64,000 nucleotides of DNA, taken from Hyaloscypha bicolor E. Lineage: Eukaryota > Ascomycota > Leotiomycetes > Helotiales > Hyaloscyphaceae. This document shows positions 25,701 through 35,644 of this stretch, piece after piece; position 1 is the stretch's first letter; each line of letters begins with the position of its first letter. Under the pieces are notes generated by a model. That model was not told the origin of the DNA and searched no databases. It worked only from the letters and a program-made list of their open reading frames with translations. The DNA lies in assembly GCF_002865645.1 (NCBI RefSeq), contig NW_020194685.1, positions 2,691,363-2,755,362 on the forward strand, given 5' to 3'. Made by a program: the position numbers and the translations under genes.

Positions 25701-25850
25701 TATCCCTTCGTCCGGTGAGACATGTCCAGCGCTAGCAAGGGGGGTGTGGCTGCACGCAAGCCTCTTGAAGCGTAATAAAACGAGATGAGGCTTGCGTGCA
25801 GCCACACCCCCCTTGCTAGCGCTGGACATGTCTCACCGGACGAAGGGATA
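25701..25850. mobile_element. Foldback MITE 1 (64-bp perfect arms)
   Basis: Arms of 64 bp, perfectly inverted, each beginning TATCCCTTCGTCCGGTGAGA at the outer edge and ending GCAAGCCTC next to a loop of about 22 nt (25,765-25,786). The outer TA probably is the target duplication. It is inserted within the left part of the inner inverted repeat of the hAT-type MITE. Transcripts would fold into a near-perfect 64-bp hairpin. Shares its tip (TATCCCTTCGTCCGG.GAGACAT) with MITE 2 but not its inner arm. Confidence 0.85.
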
Positions 25851-25936
25851 GGGCCTTAGCCCCTATATTTTTAGACGTACCAGAATTCCGATTTAGTAAA
25901 GGCGGTATAAGGCCTATAAATACAGCGCATTGGCCC

Positions 25937-26098
25937 TATCCCTTCGTCCGGCGAGACATAGTCCACGCTAGCAAGGGGGCCTGGCTCAGACTGTAAAGTC
26001 GTACCTTTGCTAATAAACTTATTAGTCATCTATCACCTTTTCGCCCTGAGCCAGGCCCCCTTGCTAGCGTGGACTATGTCTCGCCGGACGAAGGGATA
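25937..26098. mobile_element. Foldback MITE 2 (53-bp perfect arms), copy A
   Basis: Arms of 53 bp, perfectly inverted, each starting TATCCCTTCGTCCGGCGAGA and ending CCTGGCTCAG, around a loop of about 56 nt. TA at both edges. Its left edge is exactly where the 1,223-bp direct repeat starts. An identical copy lies at 30,744-30,905. Confidence 0.85.
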
Positions 26099-26487
26099 GT
26101 GGCCCTGTAGTATTGCCAAGGCCCTGGACCGATAATTATCGATTATCGAAAAATTAGCGCGATTATCTAATCGTCGCTTATCGAGCTTATCGGAGCCCAC
26201 ACTGGTGAAACCATCCGGATGGACTCAAAAGGAGTGTGCCCCTGCTGACCCCTTGTTCAGTCTGTACAGTATTCCCAAACCAGGATTGTCTGCCTGAAGT
26301 AGTAATTTGATATATAGACTAGTACTCTTCTAGTCCTAAAGATCTTCTCATACCTTGCGAATGCCTCACAGCGCCTCTTGAGATCTGCATAGGGCGTATG
26401 GCCTGAGGCCATAGGGCGTTACAGCGGGCCCAACCCCCTAAATTGTGCCCCGGGGGATGCCAAGGGCCCAAGTGGCCTGTAATCCTA

Positions 26488-27159
26488 TCACGTTATGCAG
26501 TGATTTTCGTATATCAATTCCGCTCCAGACATTTCGCAGCAGCTGGAAACGCCGCGGTATAATCTTTTACCCAGGACGGAAAACTTTCCAATCGTTTCAA
26601 ATGCTTGTCGTCGACAAGTACACCCAGCAACCCAGATGATAGTAAGATTACCAGTAAGATTTCGACACATTTCCGCGGGCTCCGTGTTATAGTCGACGGG
26701 GAATGTTTTCGCCTCGTCTCTGCCTACAAGCCCAAAGTGCATACGCCTTGTCGTGAGGAACTGTGGCATGCCGATCGCTGAAGTTGTGGAACAAGTTCAA
26801 AACTTCCAGAGAGAATGGGCGTTCTGCCTCTTGCTCTTGTCTAGATCCGTTCAATTGCCATTGCACCAACGCATTCTCGCTAACCGTGTTGCAGAACCAC
26901 ATGCAAAAGCCACGTTCAAATTCTTTGTTCTCGTAGCACACTTCAACGGAGCACGTTTTTTGTTTTTTTTTGTTTTTTTTTTGGAGTGCTTGGTGTAGGT
27001 CTTCACTGCAGGAATAAACTCAACACATTCGAGCTGGAGGTAACCACAAACCACTTTCGACTTCTTAGGCCGAATGGCTCCTCGCACAGTCCAAACCCTG
27101 GTACACCACCGCCTGTGGATGAGGACGTTGAGGTCCTGCACCGCCAAACTTCGCTAGTC
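26488..27159 (-). pseudogene. HET-family pseudogene fragment, copy A (5' part missing)
   Basis: Minus-strand pieces in two or more frames: LAVQDLNVLIHRRWCTRVWT, AIRPKKSKVVCGYLQLECVE, CYENKEFERGF, LNLFHNFSDRHATVPHDKAY and AKTFPVDYNTEPAEMCRNL. These resemble the middle part of HET proteins (WFTRVWTVQEA, then RxATxPxDKxYALLGL), with frameshifts and an in-frame TAG just before LAVQD. The fragment stops at the end of the direct repeat (27,159); beyond it no HET homology is seen. Non-functional. Confidence 0.72.
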
Positions 27160-28273
27160 TCTTCCAGAATCGGGATAAGTGCTGAGCTTTCTTCGCTCGA
27201 AACTTATATATCGTTTGTTGGTGCAAATCTTGCTGATCGAAAAAAAAAAAAAAAAAAAAAAAAACGAATAGGAGTAGTAATAGATTTTAGAGTTTTAACA
27301 ATGCCTAATTCGTTGCTTGTATATACTTAAGCCTTTCTCTCAAATTAGATTTCTTAATATAGGTATAAGGAAGTTTATATATAAGAGCTCTAGTTTTAGA
27401 GCATGAGATAAGTAAGGCAATTATTATATACGAGAAGAAAGTTCCAGATACTCAATCGCTAAATTTTCAGGCTCTCTTAAGGTCGATACCCCTAATTAAT
27501 ACCCGGAGAGGTATTACGTTATATTTTCCCATTTTACTAGAGGTTAAGAGGAAATAAGTATTGCTCTATACTATAAAACCCTAAATGTTTAATTTTTTTT
27601 TAACTAATTGCAATACCAAATTTGTCTTGGAAATTCGCAATAAATCCACAATAACGTGCTAGAGAATGCAATACGCGTATTTGGTGCTATTATATATTAA
27701 TTTATATATATTAGTGTATATAAAGTGATATATACGGGCACCTGCCACTGTTTGCTAATTTCGGTTAGTATAGCCCCCAATCGATACCCCTAATGGGCGA
27801 GTCGTTTTAGTTCTTCCCGTTTTTGCAAGTATAAAGAGCAAACTAATAACGCAAAACTTTGCTGACCGCGTATGCTAGCTTAGGACAACGTATCTATTGC
27901 GGAGGTATTTATAGTCCCTCTCTTTGCACCTCTTTTAGCTAATTGTTAACATAGTCTCTATCCTCTTTCGGGCAACCCTCGTTTGATTCTCATCTCGAGG
28001 ATAATGAAGATGCGGTTGAATAGCAAAGGCAGCAAGAGACGAGCATGTTTAGACGACAACTACGGAATCATCCGCCGCTTCTCCGGTGTTGAAAAGGGCT
28101 ACCGGGGCTTGTTAGGGGACCGAAGCTAGGATAGACTCGAGAATATAAACGTCTTTCAGCACATTCGATAATGTGGCCATATTTTGCCTCCATATAAGGG
28201 TTTCAGTCAAGATATATATTTGTTCTAGATTCCACGATCAGCAAACCACAACATTTCTAGATGTCCTCAGCAT
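27160..28273. other. Intergenic region with a 25-nt A run
   Basis: Starts right after the direct repeat. A run of 25 A (27,240-27,264) follows about 80 bp later. The remainder is AT-rich with no supported gene. It lies on the 3' side of the phytase gene. Confidence 0.45.
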
Positions 28274-29740
28274 TCAGCACTCAGTCCATTCCCCTCCTGA
28301 TTTGGCATACTCCTGGCTTTCCACAAAGTTCGACAGCGTGCACCTCCCGTATTCATCTCCGCCACAAAACTCCAGTGGCTGGACCGCATCATTCACCAAT
28401 ATTCTAACCATTTCCTCCTGAGTTCCGTTACATAGCATCTTCTCAACGTACGCCCGTGCCGAAAATGGCACCGTCTGGAAAGAAGTGTATCCCGATGTTT
28501 TGCTCGAATTTCGATCAGTTGCATTTAGCCCGCCTTTTACAACAGTTGAATTAAAGAGACCGAGCGCGGAGAAGATCGATGTCAACTGTGTATCGTGCGA
28601 GAAATCGGCGTACAGTGCCAACCCCAATGGGAATGTCGAGTTTGAAGAATCCAGGGCCGTGTTGGTTGAGGTGTGGTCGACAACCGCTGTGTTCGTTAAG
28701 CGGGCGAGAAGCTCATTTACCCAACCGACTCCTTGGGTGGGGCCTAGGCCGTTTCCTGGACCATTGCCAAAGTACTTGTCGAGGTCCTGCAGGAATTCGT
28801 ACGACTCCCATTCATCATCTATGAAGAGGGAGCAAAAAGGCGAGATGGCACCATTCGGGGTCGCAACGGTCTCAAACGGACACATGTCCATAATGGCTAC
28901 TGTGTCGTTGACGTTCAGGTTTGCTCCTGGCAGGTCCGCGTTCAGGCGAGCGGTTATCGGAGCCGCAAAAATATTGGTCCAAATTTGGTCCTGGTCGTCG
29001 CCGATAGTATCGAACGGGGTGTCATTCTCAAAGGCATTGCAGGTTTCAACTTTGAGGGTGTTGTTGCTGGTTTCGACCTTAGGAATAACAAGGATCGAAT
29101 TAGCGGGAACTAGCTTGGTGGTTGCGCTCCTGTTGCTTGCTGCGGCATTGAAGCCTTGCGTAAAGTTCTGGGCAGACTCGATCACTCGTGCGCTTTCGGA
29201 TGCTCTCACGAACGGAGCAGAAACATTGCCGAGGGCGCCGTACCGGTCGAAGAATTTCAACCCAGAGTTGACCAATTCTTGTTGTCCGAAATGCGTGAGA
29301 TTATCCTCGCCCAAGATATAAGTAAAGTTCGTAAGAAAGTCATAGTTTGACGGCAGAGAGAGACTGGAGTTCCGCAAAGCTACTTGCGCTTTTGCAAGCG
29401 CAGTTTGGATACGCGCTGCATTTCCGGACGTAGGAAATCGTGCTCCGTGGCGGGAGAGGATTTGTGCAAAAGTAATTGAGCAGCCGGGAGGGGTATCGTC
29501 AGATCCATTGGTAGCTAGAGAAAAGAATGGCGATAGAGCTCCTAAGTTTTGCGTTATCAGAGGCTGATTCGAATAGCCCGTGATTGGATTATCATAGATT
29601 ATAGAAGATTCTACTGGCAATACGCTAATATTCTATTAGCAAAGCGGTGACTTCGAAGGTTTAAGATTAGTCAAAACTTGCCAAGCGATGAATACCAGTG
29701 AAAATAGAATAGAATAGGAGCTGATCGATGGTATATACAT
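28274..29740 (-). CDS. Secreted histidine acid phosphatase (phytase family)
   Basis: The main exon ends at 28,274 and encodes the catalytic blocks of the family: RHGARFPT (nucleophilic His and phosphate-binding Arg) near its start and ADFSHDTQL (proton-donor HD) in the C-terminal third, plus VRASESARVIESAQNF and paired Cys residues. Many N-x-S/T sites fit a glycosylated extracellular enzyme. The exon opens upstream without ATG; the likely first exon starts at ATG 29,740 with a hydrophobic signal-peptide-like stretch (SILFSLVFIAW), joined in phase 0 to AATATTAGC (about 29,641) by a short intron whose donor (GTATTC or GTTTTG) I cannot decide. About 460-470 residues, normal for the family. The reaction is hydrolysis of phosphate from phytate or other monoesters at acid pH. 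The gene lies between the two 1,223-bp direct repeats. Confidence 0.87.
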
Positions 29741-30743
29741 AATGGCGTTATCGATACGGGCATAGAGCGTTTTGGGACGCGAAGACGCTCAAAATTGGAT
29801 GATGCTCTGTTAGACTGTTCCCGCAACTTTTCTAGCTATTGCATTGTACAGACAAGTATAATATATATATTCGGGCCACAGTTGCATTAAACGTGCACAT
29901 TCTGCCAGGTCAGAGGCGTTAAAATATAATTAAACATGAGCATGAATTAAGGTCGCTTAAGTGCAAGGTCAGGGTAGGCGCTTGACTATCGCTAACTTCA
30001 TTATTTGATTATTGTTTCACGGTGAACGACTACAGCATTATGCAAAATAGATATTCGCAAGGCTGCCGTTGGTTCGTGCTCATTGGTACTGCAAAGGTTT
30101 CACAGCGAAGTGTGAGCTAGGACTCAACACTTGACTCCAATGAGGTCGAAACAGGATATCCTTGGTGAAGCCTTCAACAGTTCCAACGCTCTTATTTTTA
30201 AGATGCAAAGGAGTTCGGGAGCTTACCGGTGCCTGGCGGATCCCAGTTATTTGGCTCAGCCCCAAACCGAAGGGTCAGAGAAGAACATGAAACTTCATCT
30301 TTCGCAATCGGCCCGACGAACGCGTGTTTCCGGGCTCTTTCCTCATGCCGAAAATAAAGGCTGCCGGGCGCAGCGTTCTTTTTCTGCTAGGGCACGTGAC
30401 CGACACGTGCCACACGCGGATAGCTATATTCCCCACTGGCATAGCTTATTCAGAGAATAGCCATATTTCTTACTAGGTAAAAGGATATATTTAGAAAGAC
30501 AATATAAAGATTAGTAGTAAAAGAAGTAAGGAGACTACTTAATAAGCAATTAATTAAGTCTACGGGATCCTTATTAGTTAGCCCTTCCCTGCTACCCAAA
30601 TTTTCTGAATGAGGGGTAATTTCCTTAAAAACGCTGCCGCCAGCAGTAGCGTTTTCAACAGCAAGGTAATAGCAGTTTCTATTACAATTTGAGATAACTT
30701 GCCCGCAACTAGGTATTTCTTTAAACGGAGAACGAGGAGCTAC
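29741..30743. other. Intergenic region upstream of the phytase gene
   Basis: Holds the phytase promoter region. From about 30,440 the sequence changes character (AT-richer) up to the direct repeat at 30,744. No gene is supported; short frames at 30,131-30,460 and 30,450-30,836 lack motifs. Confidence 0.45.
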
Positions 30744-30905
30744 TATCCCTTCGTCCGGCGAGACATAGTCCACGCTAGCAAGGGGGCCTGGCTCAGACTG
30801 TAAAGTCGTACCTTTGCTAATAAACTTATTAGTCATCTATCACCTTTTCGCCCTGAGCCAGGCCCCCTTGCTAGCGTGGACTATGTCTCGCCGGACGAAG
30901 GGATA
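30744..30905. mobile_element. Foldback MITE 2, copy B
   Basis: Identical to 25,937-26,098, with the same 53-bp perfect arms and TA edges. Present because it is part of the direct repeat, not evidently by separate transposition. Confidence 0.85.
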
Positions 30906-31966
30906 GTGGCCCTGTAGTATTGCCAAGGCCCTGGACCGATAATTATCGATTATCGAAAAATTAGCGCGATTATCTAATCGTCGCTTATCGAGCTTATCGG
31001 AGCCCACACTGGTGAAACCATCCGGATGGACTCAAAAGGAGTGTGCCCCTGCTGACCCCTTGTTCAGTCTGTACAGTATTCCCAAACCAGGATTGTCTGC
31101 CTGAAGTAGTAATTTGATATATAGACTAGTACTCTTCTAGTCCTAAAGATCTTCTCATACCTTGCGAATGCCTCACAGCGCCTCTTGAGATCTGCATAGG
31201 GCGTATGGCCTGAGGCCATAGGGCGTTACAGCGGGCCCAACCCCCTAAATTGTGCCCCGGGGGATGCCAAGGGCCCAAGTGGCCTGTAATCCTATCACGT
31301 TATGCAGTGATTTTCGTATATCAATTCCGCTCCAGACATTTCGCAGCAGCTGGAAACGCCGCGGTATAATCTTTTACCCAGGACGGAAAACTTTCCAATC
31401 GTTTCAAATGCTTGTCGTCGACAAGTACACCCAGCAACCCAGATGATAGTAAGATTACCAGTAAGATTTCGACACATTTCCGCGGGCTCCGTGTTATAGT
31501 CGACGGGGAATGTTTTCGCCTCGTCTCTGCCTACAAGCCCAAAGTGCATACGCCTTGTCGTGAGGAACTGTGGCATGCCGATCGCTGAAGTTGTGGAACA
31601 AGTTCAAAACTTCCAGAGAGAATGGGCGTTCTGCCTCTTGCTCTTGTCTAGATCCGTTCAATTGCCATTGCACCAACGCATTCTCGCTAACCGTGTTGCA
31701 GAACCACATGCAAAAGCCACGTTCAAATTCTTTGTTCTCGTAGCACACTTCAACGGAGCACGTTTTTTGTTTTTTTTTGTTTTTTTTTTGGAGTGCTTGG
31801 TGTAGGTCTTCACTGCAGGAATAAACTCAACACATTCGAGCTGGAGGTAACCACAAACCACTTTCGACTTCTTAGGCCGAATGGCTCCTCGCACAGTCCA
31901 AACCCTGGTACACCACCGCCTGTGGATGAGGACGTTGAGGTCCTGCACCGCCAAACTTCGCTAGTC
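30744..31966. repeat. 1,223-bp direct repeat, copy B
   Basis: Same sequence as 25,937-27,159, in the same orientation. Here the left side lacks the left arm of the hAT-type MITE (it starts abruptly at MITE 2), while the right side runs on into more HET-gene homology. So copy A is the complete one on the left and copy B is the complete one on the right. Confidence 0.9.
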
Positions 31967-32400
31967 GTCTAAATTGTTATATTCAACTTCCCTCGTGTCG
32001 TTTGGATAGATATCATCAAAATGCTTAGCTTGAGAGAGGTCGTAAACTAGGCTAAGACCTTCTTACATCATGATATCTATCCCACCGTTGGTGTTAATGA
32101 GAGAGCAGCCGCCTCCAGGTCCGCGATCGACTGCCTCGAGCACCTTCCCAAGCCACATGATGCCAGAAGTCGAGCAGCTATAGTTGGAGGACAACATCTC
32201 GACCTGCCATGATTTTTGAACGGGATCGGATCGATTGATACAGAGGGCGTCAATCCACAGCGTCTGAGGTTTTTTGATAGCGTAGCGCAGGTACTAGAGG
32301 GCATCGGCCAGCGCAACCGAGACTTGAAACTCATTTTTGCAGGTGATAAGCGGCTGGAACGTCCGCAATTTTGCGACATCTCAGGATTTGCAAGACCCAA
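31295..32400 (-). pseudogene. HET-family pseudogene, copy B (longer, includes HET core)
   Basis: From 5' (right) to 3': LRTFQPLITCKNEFQVSVALADAL, interrupted by TAG, then YLRYAIKKPQTLWIDALCIN and RSDPVQKSWQVEM (about 32,200-32,300), VYDLSQAKHFDDIYPND, then an in-frame TAG and the LAVQDLNVLIHRRW segment shared with copy A. LWIDALCIN is the diagnostic HET block. Frames shift several times. Homology runs without break across the right edge of the direct repeat at 31,966, so this copy keeps the original gene arrangement there. Some lesions (TGG to TGA) look RIP-like. Confidence 0.78.
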
Positions 32401-32716
32401 GCCGCCTGCTTCCTTACACAAATAGATACAAAAACAGTATGCCCCTGCCAATCCCTGCAATATCCCTGTTTTGCTCGCGTAGCATTCCTAAAACATGGGT
32501 ATACGCCCAAAGGGGAAATAACAGGAGGCCAACTCTAATTAGAATACATAAGCACCCTCTCTGGGTAAACCCTAGAACGGGTGCTTATGCAATTGAGAAT
32601 TGGATTCCCTTATAGCCCCCTTCCCCCGCACTTTGCAAGCTAATTTTTATAATTTTATCGTAAAGTAAAGCTTTCTTTTTCGGCTATTCTTTAGCCCCCG
32701 GTACGCGTATAAAAGA

Positions 32717-34747
32717 TAATCGTTCGGCGGTTCCCACCTACAATTCGCCTAGCACGCCTTGTAGGTGAGGGATAGCGATACGCACAGAACAGCGATACGC
32801 AAATTTTTTACCCCACTTCCACACATCACTCTACCAAAATCACCAAAATGCCACCCGAACCACATGAAATCGAAGAGCGCATAGCTAAAGCCTCTCATGC
32901 AATGGATAATGATCCTTACCTGAGAGGTACGAAGGCTGCAAAGCAATTTGGGGCCCCATACGAACGTCTAATGGCTCGTCGACGTGGGCGTCCACCCAGC
33001 CACTCGCGAGGAGGGCAGAACAAAAAGCTCTCCGTACCACAAGATGATGCTCTAAAGGAGTATATTCTTATGCTCCAATATTCCGGCCGTGGGGCCAATA
33101 TATACGAGATTCGTGCAGCTGCAGGAAGGCTCCTTTTTTGGAGCTCTGGGGATTCCAATTCGTCAGTATCGATTCGATGGACCAAAGCATGGATGGTCCG
33201 GCAAGCCGAATTCCTCAAATCGATACGAGAGAAGCCTTTATCCGCAAAGCGATTGGCCGCATATATTGTGGAGGACGTCAAGGGGCATTTTCAGGAATTT
33301 GATCGATGCAAGAGAAGATATAATGTGGAGGATTGCGATGTGTCCAACTTTGACGAGAGTGGATTCCAAATTGGAGTAGTTACCGGCGATCGAGTCTATG
33401 TTTCCCACGATTGCGAAGCTATATATAATACAGATTCAGAGAATCGAGAGCTTGTAATAGCAGTGGCTACGATTAATTATGGAGGAACCAAGGTGCCAGC
33501 GATGATTATTTTTAAGGGAGCATACCACTTGCGGGGACACTTCAAGAACCAGCTTGACGAGAATATACTTTTCGCGCGATCTCCCACAGGATTTACTAAT
33601 TATCGGCTTGGAGTATGCTATATTAAGCATTTTGACAGATTCTGTCCCCCTTCTGGACCCGGCAGATATCGTATCTTGATTTTCGATGGCCACGGCTCTC
33701 ATATTATTCGCGAATTCCTAGATTATTATTGGAAGCATCGCATACGACCATTCAAGCTTCCTGTACACACCACTCACCTTCTCCAACCTCTTGATGTGGC
33801 CGTTTTCCAAGCTTTAAAGCATTGGTTCCAAGTCGAATTACGTCGAGAGATCTTTATGGGTACAGAGACAATGGACAAAAAGGCATTTTTTGCGATATTC
33901 CAGAGGTTTTGGGATAAGGTGTTCAATAGCCGCACGATCGCACGGAATTCCTTCAAGAAAACAGGGCTAATTCCTCTCGAACCAGAAGTGGTACTCTCAA
34001 AAATGAAGGAATATAAGTAACTTCAGAAGCAAACAAGACGACAAGCTCGTACGCCATCTCCTCCAACCTCTCCAATTCGACAATCTTCACCAATTCTTCC
34101 CTCCTCTCCTCTCGCATTTGCTACCCCGCCACCCCGCACTCCTCCTCCTGCCGAGAATTAGGCTAATTGGGCCACGCCATTGACAATTCGCATACGAAAG
34201 AAGGGTGTTATATATGTGAAGGAGCGAATAGAGGCAGCAATGAACGGTATACCAATTACACCATCTGTAAAGCATGTACAAGAAAAGGTTAAGGGTGCAG
34301 CGGAGCGATCCATACTATCCGGTGCTTTAGCAAAGCAAAGGGTCCACGATTTGAGCCTTGCAGAGCAAGAAAGGGAGAAGAGGAACGATAGGGATAATGG
34401 AAGGATCGTTCAAAAGTATGGAGAGATTTATGTATATTAAGGGCGAGCAGATATTGCAGCAGATGACGAGGATGAGGTCAAAGTAGTTAATATGCGGAAC
34501 GCCCGATTGGCCAAACCATGGAGGAAAAAGTATCGACAGATGATGGTATTATTTCCAGAGGACTATTGGAAGGTAAAGGCTCAAATGCGCTGTACTTTCC
34601 ATGATTTATGGGAGTGATGCGTGGGGTTTAAGGCAAATAATAGTAGATTTTGGTAAAAAATTTGCGTATCGCTGTTCTGTGCGTATCGCTATCCCTCACC
34701 TACAAGGCGTGCTAGGCGAATTGTAGGTGGGAACCGCCGAACGATTA
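32717..34747 (+). mobile_element. Fot1/pogo-type DNA transposon, nearly complete
   Basis: Terminal inverted repeats of about 94 bp that look identical, starting ATCGTTCGGCGGTTCCCACC at 32,719 and mirrored up to 34,745. TA on each side (32,717-32,718 and 34,746-34,747). Total about 2.03 kb, with one transposase frame between the repeats. Unlike the two Tc1/mariner copies in this window it has normal base composition, so it arrived later or has largely escaped RIP. Confidence 0.88.
32848..34617 (+). pseudogene. Pogo/Fot1-type DDE transposase with three in-frame stops
   Basis: Open from 32,848 to the first stop at 34,018 (390 codons) and continuing in the same frame to TGA at about 34,615. The DDE_1 core is present: NFDESGF (first Asp), IFDGHGSH (second Asp) and HLLQPLDVAVFQALK (third Asp). 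An N-terminal DNA-binding region includes AKQFGAPYERLMARRRGRPP. Stops at 34,018 (TAA), about 34,159 (TAG) and 34,438 (TAA) would each be a Gln codon after one C-to-T change, which is the RIP direction. The catalytic core lies before the first stop, so a truncated protein could still be made; activity is unknown. Without stops it would be about 589 residues, normal for the family. Confidence 0.85.
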
Positions 34748-35644
34748 GGCAAGACGTACGTCCCTCTGTCCCTTACTTATAATTACTTAGGAAATATATC
34801 CTCAAGAATATACGTATACTTTTCGTACTTAAGATATACGTATATATACGCTCCTGTAAGGTGCCGAAAGCGCCGAATGCCGTGCCCCTAGCCTATTAAG
34901 GTCCTAATATTAGTAGAGAAATAAGCTTTAGAACTCCCAGAACTAGCGCTCTGTCTAGTTATGCTACAACCATAAATTATAATGCATTATAAGTTAAGGT
35001 GTTACTTTGCGAAAGCTAAACCAAGTTTTAGAATCTAAGAAATTAGCTTTAGCGCTGAATCAGGTGGTGGTTTCTTCGCGAAATGCAATGAAGATATAAC
35101 TTCACGATCAGTCCGCAGGCTTCACAGCTAAACGGAAGCAAGAACAAAGATAGAAGTATTAGAGCTTGACCACTTGATACACCAAGAAAATGAATTACAA
35201 TGTAAGAAAGGGTTTTGCCACTTGGCTTTTCAGTAGGTATCCGGACTTCCAAACATATTGTCCGAAGCGTGTGGTTAACCAGAGGCAAATTGGTGGCCCA
35301 ATCACATCCTATATGTGTACAGGACTATTACTGCCTTCGTAGTGCAAACGTCCATCTCGATGAAATACTAATTCTTGAACCAAAAGACCGCGATGGGCAC
35401 GTTTATAAGGAGTCTCGGGAATAACTTCCAAAACCACAGACCTCGGCATATATCCATCTTCCCCACATTGACGCCACCTCCCCACGCCCTCTGCCCGACA
35501 GCCGGACGAGGTCTACTAAAAAGGTCTATTTTGCGTTAAAGGGCGCGCGACGGGCAAGGATCTCTCGACCCCTCATTCTCTCCTCCAAATCTGCTGGTTT
35601 TTCTTCCTCGTCCATTCTTCGTCTTTCCTTCTGTCTTCATTCAA
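34748..35644. other. Intergenic region
   Basis: AT-rich up to about 35,050, then ordinary sequence. 35,440-35,644 is pyrimidine-rich (TTCTTCC, CTCCTCC) and is likely the promoter and leader of the aldolase-like gene. No gene is supported. Confidence 0.45.

Larger units (their letters stand above)
25546..26212. mobile_element. hAT-type MITE with 8-bp target duplication and nested insertions
   Basis: Element 25,554-26,204 (651 bp). Its ends are CAGTGTGGGCTCCGATAA and the exact reverse complement, with the CAGTG tip usual for hAT elements. It is flanked by GTGAAACC on both sides (25,546-25,553 and 26,205-26,212), an 8-bp target duplication as hAT transposases make. Both arms are packed with short TCGATAA/TTATCGAT repeats, like the subterminal transposase-binding motifs of hAT elements. 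An inner inverted pair (GGGCCAATGCGCTG at 25,683 and its complement ending at 25,936) and two foldback MITEs lie inside. No transposase is encoded. Confidence 0.85.
25937..27159. repeat. 1,223-bp direct repeat, copy A
   Basis: Identical, as far as I can read, to 30,744-31,966 (constant offset 4,807 bp). It starts at the outer edge of MITE 2 and ends at CTAGTC (27,154-27,159). It holds MITE 2, the right arm and target duplication of the hAT-type MITE, and the 3' part of a HET pseudogene. On its left the hAT-type MITE is complete; on its right the HET homology ends. It has no RIP-type differences from copy B. Confidence 0.9.

Noticed and set aside
25701..26098. CRISPR-like array from repeated palindromes
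   Set aside because: There are only two inverted elements with TA target sites in a eukaryotic genome; no direct repeat-spacer pattern exists.
26753..26998. Plus-strand frames in both direct repeats (for example 26,753-26,998 and 31,560-31,805)
   Set aside because: They are antisense shadows of the HET pseudogene, which shows real family motifs on the minus strand.
28485..29321. 278-codon plus-strand frame opposite the phytase gene
   Set aside because: Shadow frame; the minus strand carries RHGARFPT and the HD motif of phytases.
32537..32605. Short imperfect hairpin (CATAAGCACCC / GGGTGCTTATG) as another MITE
   Set aside because: Arms are only about 11 bp perfect with mismatched extensions and no target duplication was found.
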